DNA of 12,484 bases, taken from an uncultured bacterium (lineage in GTDB: Bacteria > Patescibacteriota > Minisyncoccia > Phycocordibacterales > CAIZLB01). Below are positions 7,401 to 12,484 of this stretch, piece after piece (position 1 is the stretch's first letter; each line of letters starts with the position of its first letter). The notes under the pieces are model-generated. The model was not told the DNA's origin and did not search any database. It saw nothing but the letters and a program-made list of their open reading frames with translations. A program made the position numbers and the translations under genes. The stretch spans positions 1 to 12,484 of the forward strand of contig CALMYA010000052.1 of the NCBI GenBank assembly GCA_937873535.1, read 5' to 3'.

Positions 7401-8227
7401 GTACTTTCCACGCCGGAGGTGTTGCTACAGTAGGAGGAGACATCACTCATGGTTTGCCTCGAGTAGAAGAAATCTTCGATAACCGCCGACCAAAGAACCC
7501 TGCTGTTATTGCAACTCACGACGGTATGATTACTGAAGTCAAAGAAGTGAACAAAGAACGAATTATTAAACTTCTTCCTGATACTCCTACAAAGTCTAAG
7601 AAGGGAAGTGAAGTTGAATACGTCTTCCACTACACGCGTCTTCCTGTTGTAAAACTTGGTCAGCATGTATCGAAGGGCGATTTCCTAACAGACGGTTCAG
7701 CTGACCTCGACGAACTCTTCGAACTCGCAGGCAAAGAAGCAACTCAAGAATATATCATCGCGGAAGCGAAGAAAATTTACGAGCTTCAGGGTGAAAACGT
7801 TTCTCGAAAGCACCTCGAAGTCGTTGTTCGCGAAATGTTCTCACGAGTGCGAATTAAAGAAGCTGGCGATACGCAGTTCTCTACTGGCGACTACATCGAA
7901 AAATTTGAATTCGATGAAGCAAACCGAAAGGCTGTTAAAGATTCAGGTATCGAGGCAAAGTCAGAATCAGTACTGATGGGTATTCAAGAAGCATCGCTCA
8001 ACCGACGAAGTTTCTTGTCTGCAGCATCCTTCCAGCACACGCACCGAATGCTTATTAGCGCTTCGCTTAAGGCAAACAAAGATCCGCTCTACGGTATTAT
8101 GGAAAACGTTATTATCGGTCGCCTCATTCCTGCAGGTACTGGCTTCAAAGGAAGCGTAAAGCACAAAATGATTGAAGACTTCAAGGCGGAGCAAATGTTG
8201 AACGACTCTTCGGCTGACCTTATCTAG
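4490..8227 (+). CDS. rpoC: DNA-directed RNA polymerase subunit beta'
   Basis: RpoC (1245 aa) carries the polymerase active site. Visible landmarks are the N-terminal zinc ribbon (C85, C87, C100, C103), the lid/rudder region (GKRVDYSGRSVIVVGPDL, 404-421), the Mg-binding NADFDGD (518-524, with D520, D522 and D524), the bridge helix (GLTPIEYFITTHGARKG..., about 806-840), the second zinc site (C854, C926, C933, C936) and the trigger-loop region (AIGEPGTQLTMRTFHAGG, 960-977). All catalytic and zinc ligands are present. The first 15 residues are Ser/Thr/Asn-rich low complexity, and Met16 (codon at 4535) is an alternative start matching the usual family N-terminus (MKYTP...VDDFQAVILKVASPERI). Neither start has a clear Shine-Dalgarno sequence. 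The downstream gap to dnaG is filled by a large palindromic structure. Confidence 0.98.
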   Translation: MTTSNSNASSNTSSTMKYTPTKNVKHHSVDDFQAVILKVASPERIREWSYGEVTKPETMNYRTQRSEKNGLFDEKIFGPEKDFECYCGKYKGIRYKGIVCEKCGVELTRSIVRRERMGHIELSVPVAHIWYLRTMPSRVATVLGMSAADIEKVVYFAGYLITKINKDEKERLLKELDIEYKTKAKNLQDEKSKEALSDLLMGAKRDIEAIEVGKVLDEVEYHKFSLKYGTVFTAGIGAEAVYDIFRALDIKKLLAELQTQMDKVSAADREKLYRRVSLLKSMVRSNLRPEWMFITALPVIPAALRPMVALEGGRHATSDVNDLYRRVINRNNRLKKLKEIHAPDVILRNEKRILQEAVDALIDNSIRHGSTVYAGLNAAQRRPLKSLADNLKGKRGLFRQNLLGKRVDYSGRSVIVVGPDLKLNQCGLPKHMALELFRPFVISELLKREMAFNIRGASRLIDDGIPEVWAILEQVIKNKRVLLNRAPTLHRLSIQAFKPVLIEGNAIQVHPLVCSPYNADFDGDTMSVHVPLSEEAQKEAEEIMESSKNILKPGSGDPTVTNKMLDIVLGSYWMTKNIKGELGEGKIFADPEDAIAALNHDAITYRTQIKVRAPLTDKYKEYNGALIETTPGRLLFNNLLPIDYPFINKEITTPVMKGMIDDIITHRGLENIAELIDSIKKFGFKYVTESGATWAIDDIKVPEGKGKVIDAATAESIELHAQYNEGLLSEEEKTRKNVEIWQEAKGKIEKLVSEGLDKNSPAYDMVMSGARGTMGQLTQMVGMKGLIANAQGETIDLPITSSFKEGLTPIEYFITTHGARKGMTDTALNTARAGYLTRRLFVVAQSVMITEDDCGTKEGTLIKKIGASGISTSLVKSLTGRILSKEITDDKGEVLFKRNHLVSKDEATILEAKGINDVWVRSPLTCKTEQGVCAHCYGYDLGRNKMVELGEAVGTIAAQAIGEPGTQLTMRTFHAGGVATVGGDITHGLPRVEEIFDNRRPKNPAVIATHDGMITEVKEVNKERIIKLLPDTPTKSKKGSEVEYVFHYTRLPVVKLGQHVSKGDFLTDGSADLDELFELAGKEATQEYIIAEAKKIYELQGENVSRKHLEVVVREMFSRVRIKEAGDTQFSTGDYIEKFEFDEANRKAVKDSGIEAKSESVLMGIQEASLNRRSFLSAASFQHTHRMLISASLKANKDPLYGIMENVIIGRLIPAGTGFKGSVKHKMIEDFKAEQMLNDSSADLI

Positions 8228-8234
8228 TTTTTAG

Positions 8235-8342
8235 TTCGTCAGTCTTTTTCGGGCGTGCCTTGCACAGGGACCACCTGGTGGCCCGAGCAGAGCGGCCCGT
8301 CAGTAGACGGGAACGCGTGCACGACTGAAGAAGACTGACGAA
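8235..8342 (+). repeat. palindromic structured element, copy 1 (unrecognised family)
   Basis: The rpoC-dnaG gap is almost entirely a three-way-junction fold. The closing stem pairs 8235-8258 with 8319-8342: 21 Watson-Crick pairs, 2 G-U pairs and one mismatch (8253/8324). Hairpin 1 is GGG-a-CCAC-CTG-GTGG-CCC (8267-8284). Hairpin 2 is CCCGTC-AGTA-GACGGG (8296-8311) with an outer GCG/CGC extension. The junction carries GAGCAGA. The two wobbles (8247/8330 and 8251/8326) are G-U in plus-strand RNA but A-C in minus-strand RNA, favouring a plus-strand RNA. There is no U-run after it, so it is not an ordinary terminator. The core blocks TTGCACAGGG (8260-8269), GGCCCGAGCA (8280-8289) and TCAGTAGA (8300-8307) recur, inverted, in copy 2 at 11484-11616. 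Confidence 0.85.
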
Positions 8343-8356
8343 ATAAAAATATTATT

Positions 8357-10183
8357 ATGTCATCCGCAGCTGAAACAATTAAAGATCGACTCAGTGTAGT
8401 TGAAGTCATCGGTTCCTACATCAAGCTTGAAAAGTCAGGTTCGAATTACAAGGCGTGTTGTCCTTTTCACCACGAAAAGACGCCCTCGTTTTTTGTTTCG
8501 CCTGGGCGTTCAAGTTACTATTGTTTCGGCTGCCAGGCGAAAGGCGATATCTTCACATTTGTTCAGGAATTCGAAAAAGTCGACTTTATTGGAGCACTTA
8601 AGCTATTGGCTGAACGCGCCGGTGTCGAACTTGAACAATTCAAGAATGAAAATAGAAACAAAGGCGAGCACGACAGGCTTCGAGGCGTCCTTGAACTTTC
8701 GACTGCGTATTACGAACGGCAACTGGCCGGAAAAAAAGACGCACTCGATTACCTAAAAGAACGAGGCCTAACTGAAAAAACAATTAAAGACTGGCGACTC
8801 GGCTTCGCCTTAGACGAATGGCGCGGCGTGCACGACTTCCTCTCATCTAAAAAGATAAGTGAAAGCGACATGCAGGCCGTCGGCCTCATTAAGCAGTCTG
8901 ACGAAAGCGGTCAGCGTTCAATATACGATCGTTTCCGTTCTCGTGTAATGTTCCCACTGTTTGACCCGTCTGCTAGAGTCATAGGTTATTCGGGGCGTAT
9001 CTTCGACCAAGGGCCTGAAAGTAATGCTCCAAAATACCTAAACAGCCCAGACGGGCCGCTGTTCAATAAGTCTGACATCTTGTACGGTTACCATAAGTCT
9101 CGAGAGGGCATTCGCCAGTGGAAGTATGCAATTTTGGTAGAAGGTCAGATGGACCTATTGATGTGTCATCAAAACGGCTTTACCAATGCAGTAGCAACAT
9201 CGGGTACCGCACTTACTAACAGCCACCTTGAAAAAATTAAGCGTTTGTCAGATAATGTGATGGTAGTTTACGATGCCGACAGGGCAGGCCTCAAAGCAAC
9301 GCTTCGTGCGTGGACGACCGCCTTATCCCTCGGTATGGACGTAAAAGTGGCGGCGCTTCCGCAAGGCGAAGACCCCGCGTCTCTCCTTTTGAAGAATAAG
9401 GAAGATTTCAAGAAGGCCTTAAAGGATTCGAAACACATCATCGAATATTATCTCGGCATATTGTCGCGAGAATACGCGGATGATTCAGCAAAATTTAAAA
9501 AAGCGGTCGAGAGCGAGGTCTTGCCTTATGTGGCAGCAATAGACAGCGCCATCGAACGTTCCAATTTCATATCGAAGATAAGCATACAAACCGGCATAAC
9601 CGAGCCGGATATACGAACTGAAACAGACAAAATAATTAAAGCGCAAGAAAAAGATGCGCAAAAAGAAAGTGTAAGACTAGAAGGTAGGCAAGAATATAAA
9701 GATGGTGAGCGAGGAGAAAAGGGTTTTGCAAAAGAAGCGCCAGGAGTTTATTCTGGCAGCGCATCTTACACTGCCCACAACGGCCCAGTGGCCGCAGACG
9801 CAACAGCTCGACGCATCGCAGCTCTCATATCGTGGTTTCGCTCTAAGAACGATGTAGCAAAGGCAGACGACCTTCAGGCAAAAGCGTCAGCAATTCTTTC
9901 TGCAGAAGACAGCAAAGGTTTCGAAGAGTATGTGAAGAATGCCGCAGAAGAAATTCTGTTTGAAGCCGAGGTGCTTTTTTCGGGAAGTTCTAAACTTGAA
10001 GAAGAAGCTGAAGACCTGCTGTTTGGCCTTGAAGAGTACGTACTTAAAGATAAGCTGGCCAAAGCCATGGTAGAGCTCCATGTGGCTGAGCATAAGAAAG
10101 ATAAAGTGAGAGGGGAAGAGCTGGCGAATATCTGCCAAGACATATCAACCAAGCTATCGAGTTTACATAAAAGAAGGAAGTAA
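8357..10183 (+). CDS. dnaG: DNA primase
   Basis: DnaG (608 aa) makes the RNA primers for replication and works with the replicative helicase at the fork. The N-terminal CHC2 zinc domain is clear (C35, H38, C56, C59 within CCPFHHEKTPSFFVSP and YYCFGC). The central catalytic core has the TOPRIM signature VEGQMD (261-266, with E262 and D266) and VVYDADRAG (303-311, D306 and D308; DAD in place of the common DGD). The C-terminal third (about 480-600) is charged and helical, as expected of the helicase-interacting domain, and is joined through a low-complexity linker (about 426-480). The length is normal. The ATG at 8357 follows an AT-rich stretch without a Shine-Dalgarno sequence and lies 14 nt after the palindromic element. 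rpoD begins 21 bp after the stop, the classic dnaG-rpoD pairing, here without rpsU. Confidence 0.97.
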   Translation: MSSAAETIKDRLSVVEVIGSYIKLEKSGSNYKACCPFHHEKTPSFFVSPGRSSYYCFGCQAKGDIFTFVQEFEKVDFIGALKLLAERAGVELEQFKNENRNKGEHDRLRGVLELSTAYYERQLAGKKDALDYLKERGLTEKTIKDWRLGFALDEWRGVHDFLSSKKISESDMQAVGLIKQSDESGQRSIYDRFRSRVMFPLFDPSARVIGYSGRIFDQGPESNAPKYLNSPDGPLFNKSDILYGYHKSREGIRQWKYAILVEGQMDLLMCHQNGFTNAVATSGTALTNSHLEKIKRLSDNVMVVYDADRAGLKATLRAWTTALSLGMDVKVAALPQGEDPASLLLKNKEDFKKALKDSKHIIEYYLGILSREYADDSAKFKKAVESEVLPYVAAIDSAIERSNFISKISIQTGITEPDIRTETDKIIKAQEKDAQKESVRLEGRQEYKDGERGEKGFAKEAPGVYSGSASYTAHNGPVAADATARRIAALISWFRSKNDVAKADDLQAKASAILSAEDSKGFEEYVKNAAEEILFEAEVLFSGSSKLEEEAEDLLFGLEEYVLKDKLAKAMVELHVAEHKKDKVRGEELANICQDISTKLSSLHKRRK

Positions 10184-10204
10184 CTGCCACATAACATAAA
10201 TTAC

Positions 10205-11494
10205 ATGAAGACAAAATCAAAAAATAATAAAGGAAAAAAGCCAGCCAAACACAAGCCCGCTAAGATCGCGAAGCCTGTAAAGCCGAAAAAGGCCGTACCT
10301 GCACACGCCAGTGGCTCTGCTCATAAGTCTTCTAAACCTGCTGTAAAGGGTGCCAAAGGCGCAAATGGCCATGTTAAGCCGGCAACGCTTCAACCCCTTG
10401 TACTTAAAAAGTCGAAGGCCGAATTGGTATATGAAGCGAAAGCAGAAGCCCTGATGCATCGAGGTAAAGACCGCGGTTTTGTTACTTACGATGAAATTTT
10501 AAAAGAATTTCCTCATATTGAAATTGACGTTACATTCCTTGAATATCTTTACGACAAGCTTTCTACTGCTGGTATCGACATATTGGAAGGAGGCGGCTTG
10601 CTTGAATTTAAACCTGAAGAAGACGTTATGCTCAAAAAATACAGCATGTCGAAAAGTGATTCTTCATACGATTCAATTCAAATGTATTTGAAAGAAATTG
10701 GCCAGTATCCGCTTATTAGCGGCCATGAAGAAAAAGATTTGGCGAAGAGAATTCAGTCCGGTGATGAAGAGGCGAAGAATTTGCTCGCAAAAGCTAACCT
10801 TCGATTGGTAGTTTCTATTGCTAAAAAGTATGCTAACCGTAGCCCCGACCTCACGCTACTCGACCTTATTCAAGAAGGAAACCTTGGTCTATTCAAGGCT
10901 GTAGATAAATTCGATTGGTCTAAAGGCTTTAAGTTTTCTACATATGCCACATGGTGGATTCGACAGTCTATTACTCGAGCTCTAGCCGACCAATCGCGAA
11001 CTATTCGCGTGCCAGTGCATATGGTTGAAACAATTGCGAAGTACAAACAGGTTGTTCGAAGGCTCTTTCAAGATCTCGGCCGTGAACCCCTTCCTGAAGA
11101 AATTGCTACAGAAATGGGGCTCGATGTAGATAAAATTTATACTATTGAAAAAATAGATCAGAACACTGTCTCTCTCGACACACCCGTCAACGATGATGAC
11201 GACAAGGCTTCGGCGTTCGGTGACTTCATCCCCGACGATAAAATTCTTTCACCAGATCAGGAATCTTCACGCCGAATTCTTTCAGATCAAGTAAAAGAAA
11301 TTCTTGACGACCTTTCAGAAAAAGAGCGCGAAATTCTTGCCTTGCGCCACGGTCTTACCGACGGTATTCAACACACACTTGAAGAAGTGGGGAAGATGTT
11401 TGGCGTCACTCGAGAGCGAATTCGACAAATTGAAGCAAAGGCGCATGAAAAGATAAGGCAGCACGATAAAATAAATCGTCTTAAGAATTACTAA
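10205..11494 (+). CDS. rpoD: primary RNA polymerase sigma factor (sigma70/RpoD)
   Basis: This 429-aa protein is the housekeeping sigma factor, which directs the RpoB/RpoC core to -35/-10 promoters. Residues 1 to about 65 are a Lys/Pro/Ala-rich basic tail. Residues about 68-130 resemble sigma region 1.1 (GFVTYDEILKEFP). Region 1.2 begins at YDSIQMYLKEIGQYPLIS (155-172), region 2 includes NLRLVVSIAKKYA (198-210), DLIQEGNLGLFKAVDKFDWSKGFKFSTYATWWIRQ (220-254) and the -10 recognition part (to about 273), region 3 follows (274-330), and region 4 has the LSEKEREILALRHG helix (370-383) and the -35-binding helix-turn-helix TLEEVGKMFGVTRERIRQIEAKA (391-413). Regions 2.4 and 4.2 look fully functional, in line with the TTGACA/TATAAT-like promoters seen here. 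The last four codons and stop form part of the left arm of palindromic copy 2. Confidence 0.97.
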   Translation: MKTKSKNNKGKKPAKHKPAKIAKPVKPKKAVPAHASGSAHKSSKPAVKGAKGANGHVKPATLQPLVLKKSKAELVYEAKAEALMHRGKDRGFVTYDEILKEFPHIEIDVTFLEYLYDKLSTAGIDILEGGGLLEFKPEEDVMLKKYSMSKSDSSYDSIQMYLKEIGQYPLISGHEEKDLAKRIQSGDEEAKNLLAKANLRLVVSIAKKYANRSPDLTLLDLIQEGNLGLFKAVDKFDWSKGFKFSTYATWWIRQSITRALADQSRTIRVPVHMVETIAKYKQVVRRLFQDLGREPLPEEIATEMGLDVDKIYTIEKIDQNTVSLDTPVNDDDDKASAFGDFIPDDKILSPDQESSRRILSDQVKEILDDLSEKEREILALRHGLTDGIQHTLEEVGKMFGVTRERIRQIEAKAHEKIRQHDKINRLKNY

Positions 11495-11616
11495 AACAAA
11501 ATAGCTTCGATTTTTTAGAGCACGGAATACATTTCTACTGAAATGTTTCCTAATGCTCGGGCCGTCGCCCTCCGCAATGCTCTAAAAAATCGAAGCTATT
11601 TTGTTTTAGTAATTCT
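11484..11616 (-). repeat. palindromic structured element, copy 2, overlapping the rpoD stop
   Basis: Arms 11484-11522 and 11578-11616 are perfect inverted repeats of 39 bp around a 55-nt core (11523-11577). The core folds into hairpin ACATTTC-TACT-GAAATGT (11529-11546), hairpin GGGC-CGTC-GCCC (11559-11570) and a short CGGA/TCCG pairing (11523-11526 with 11571-11574). Read on the minus strand, the core gives TTGCGGAGGG (11577-11568), GGCCCGAGCA (11563-11554) and TCAGTAGA (11541-11534), matching copy 1 in order and spacing. The outer stem is otherwise unrelated in sequence to that of copy 1. The left arm includes the end of the rpoD coding sequence and its stop codon. The element sits between convergent transcription units. 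Confidence 0.88.
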
Positions 11617-11651
11617 AGACTCTTTTTATATTCTCGGTCTTATTTTCATGT

Positions 11652-11690
11652 AAAAAAAAAAACCCGATCGCTGCGACAGTCGGGGTTTTT
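11652..11690. terminator. bidirectional intrinsic terminator
   Basis: CCCGA (11663-11667) pairs with TCGGG (11680-11684), with an inner TCG/CGA pairing. The stem is flanked by an 11-A run (11652-11662) and TTTTT (11686-11690). Read on the plus strand it ends the rpoD transcript. Read on the minus strand the A-run becomes a long U-run, a strong terminator for the membrane protein gene at 11724-11966. The short stretches 11617-11651 and 11691-11723 around it hold nothing else that I can see. Confidence 0.8.
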
Positions 11691-11723
11691 CCGAGTGTAG
11701 TGCGATTGGGTTTCGTGTTGTGA

Positions 11724-11966
11724 CTACCAGCCTTCGCGTACGCGGCCACGTACCAGCAAAATCAGGAGTAGGCCGCTTGATGTGAGGCAGATGATCTTCC
11801 CGGCAGTGTAGTATCCACCCAAGTTGTGTTTGTAGGTGTATGCGCTGTTTTCATCTTCCTCAATCATGCTACGCGTGTATCTTCCGTTTGGTCCGTCGAT
11901 AGGACCAAGGCCGGGCAGCAGAAACAATGCGGAGGCGAGGAATAGAATAAAGAGGATTCTTGTCAT
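11724..11966 (-). CDS. small two-helix membrane protein, unknown function
   Basis: The ATG at 11966 gives an 80-aa protein. An in-frame TTG at 11984 would add six residues, but the hydrophobic N-terminus follows the ATG directly (MTRILFILFLASALFLLPGL), so the ATG is preferred. Segment 1 (about residues 3-20) is a membrane helix or uncleaved signal, and segment 2 (GKIICLTSSGLLLILLVRG, about 56-74) is a second membrane helix. Between them is a polar loop of about 36 residues (GPNGRYTRSMIEEDENSAY...). The tail RGRVREGW is basic, suggesting a cytoplasmic C-terminus. I recognise no family. Support for a real gene is its tight flanking by a TATAAT promoter with TG extension upstream and a U-rich terminator downstream. 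Confidence 0.6.
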   Translation of the reverse strand: MTRILFILFLASALFLLPGLGPIDGPNGRYTRSMIEEDENSAYTYKHNLGGYYTAGKIICLTSSGLLLILLVRGRVREGW

Positions 11967-11987
11967 GGTGTGTTGAACCGCCAAGCA

Positions 11988-12029
11988 CCTTCAAAGATCA
12001 GCCTTCCGTATGGAAGGCCGGTTTGAAGG
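11988..12029 (-). other. nested hairpin in the 5' leader of the membrane protein gene
   Basis: CCTTCAAA (11988-11995) pairs with TTTGAAGG (12022-12029), enclosing GCCTTCC-GTAT-GGAAGGC (12001-12018). Both stems are perfect. The structure lies between the predicted start site (near 12044) and the ATG at 11966, so it would form in the mRNA leader and could affect translation or stability. I do not recognise a riboswitch class. Confidence 0.5.
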
Positions 12030-12050
12030 GCCTTAACGGAAGTTGTTAAC

Positions 12051-12078
12051 ATTATACCATAATTATATATAAATGCAA
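12051..12078 (-). promoter_or_regulatory. extended -10 sigma70 promoter for the membrane protein gene
   Basis: On the minus strand, TATAAT (12056-12051) is preceded by TGG, giving the extended -10 TGNTATAAT. A -35-like TTGCAT (12078-12073) lies 16 bp upstream. The start site would be near 12044, leaving a leader of about 78 nt before the ATG at 11966. The promoter begins a few bases after the stop codon of the Nudix gene, so the small gene can be transcribed independently. Confidence 0.65.
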
Positions 12079-12083
12079 GTAGC

Positions 12084-12484
12084 CTATACCAACGCCGGTA
12101 GAGCAATTAGTTCTTCGATACTATTTACCTTTGTCAGAATATCTTTAGGCAGATAGCGCACTTCAGGGCTATCGATCAGGGATTTGACTTCATCCAATGT
12201 TTTGTAAATCACATCTATTCTTTCGCCAGCATCAAGATGTTTCTCTGAGACAGAGTCTTCCGCGTCGTATGCTAAAAATACGTAGTTGATACTTTCAATT
12301 TTAGTATGCATCTGCTTTGCGCTCAGAAGTTTCCATGTTCTGCAGGTTATGCCGGTCTCTTCCTTAAGCTCGCGCTTTGCCGCATCCAATTCAGACCCTC
12401 CTTTGTCGTGGTAGCCTCCGGGAATATCTAAAAATGTTCCGACAAGCACCTGTTCTTGTTTTGTTATTACAATTTTTCCATCTT
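12084..12484 (-). CDS. Nudix hydrolase family protein, N-terminus beyond window
   Basis: The reading frame is open to the right edge, so the true start lies outside; about 133 residues are visible. The Nudix box is GYHDKGGSELDAAKRELKEETGI, aligning to G-x5-E-x7-RE-U-x-EE-x-G-U with the REL-x-EE-x-GI part intact but the first box Glu replaced by Gly. A preceding hydrophobic strand and DIPGG (DGKIVITKQEQVLVGTFLDIPGG) are typical of the fold. The metal-binding Glu residues of REL-x-EE are retained, so hydrolysis of a nucleoside-diphosphate-linked substrate is plausible. The substrate cannot be told from sequence; the general look is of the MutT/ADP-ribose pyrophosphatase-like group. A GTG at 12449 is an internal start possibility but would remove the first beta strand, so I treat the gene as partial. 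Confidence 0.85.
   Translation of the reverse strand, partial: DGKIVITKQEQVLVGTFLDIPGGYHDKGGSELDAAKRELKEETGITCRTWKLLSAKQMHTKIESINYVFLAYDAEDSVSEKHLDAGERIDVIYKTLDEVKSLIDSPEVRYLPKDILTKVNSIEELIALPALV

Noticed and set aside
8235..8342. Ordinary rho-independent terminator after rpoC
   Set aside because: The stem is followed by AAATAAAAAT, not a U-run, and the fold is a two-hairpin junction, not a simple stem-loop.
8235..8342. Riboswitch controlling dnaG
   Set aside because: Copy 2 has the same core but, in its orientation, no gene follows it in sense, so a general gene-control leader does not explain both copies.
8235..11616. Integron attC sites, retron msr-msd or hammerhead ribozyme as identity of the palindromic copies
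   Set aside because: There are no attC core sites, no reverse transcriptase gene nearby and no CUGAUGA/GAAA ribozyme core.

Overview
The window looks like a chromosomal core region of a bacterium from the Candidate Phyla Radiation (Patescibacteria), most likely a Parcubacteria-type lineage. The basis is the protein character: short RpoB (1065 aa) and RpoC (1245 aa) without large lineage inserts, a primary sigma factor with a Lys/Pro/Ala-rich basic N-terminal tail, and no clear Shine-Dalgarno sequence before the main genes. The lineage is an inference from family knowledge; no 16S rRNA gene is present.

Layout. Positions 18-740 hold trmD. Positions 741-1286 are a long non-coding region with an A-rich tract (about 772-840), several DnaA-box-like 9-mers, alternating TGTCAA/TTGACA motifs, two sigma70-type promoters, and a probable ~200-nt structured RNA or rpoB leader ending in a terminator-like hairpin. 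Positions 1287-8227 hold rpoB and rpoC (5 bp apart), followed by dnaG (8357-10183) and rpoD (10205-11494). One strand thus carries a tRNA methyltransferase, both large RNA polymerase subunits, the replication primase and the primary sigma factor. dnaG-rpoD is the core of the classical macromolecular synthesis operon, here placed directly behind rpoBC. A bidirectional terminator near 11652-11690 closes the block. On the opposite strand are a small two-helix membrane protein gene (11724-11966) with its own extended -10 promoter, and a Nudix hydrolase gene that runs off the right edge.

The most unusual content is a repeated palindromic element that I do not recognise. Copy 1 (8235-8342, between rpoC and dnaG) and copy 2 (11484-11616, opposite orientation, overlapping the rpoD stop codon) share a 55-60 nt core with the blocks TTGCNNAGGG, GGCCCGAGCA and TCAGTAGA. 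Each core folds as two hairpins and is closed by a long stem (24 positions in copy 1, 39 perfect pairs in copy 2). The stem sequences of the two copies are unrelated except next to the core. In copy 2 one arm is the end of rpoD itself, so the other arm is an inverted copy of host sequence. This fits a structured RNA family with a freely varying stem, or a small mobile palindrome that generates inverted flanking duplications. The second point of interest is the origin-like or DnaA-regulated region upstream of rpoB.
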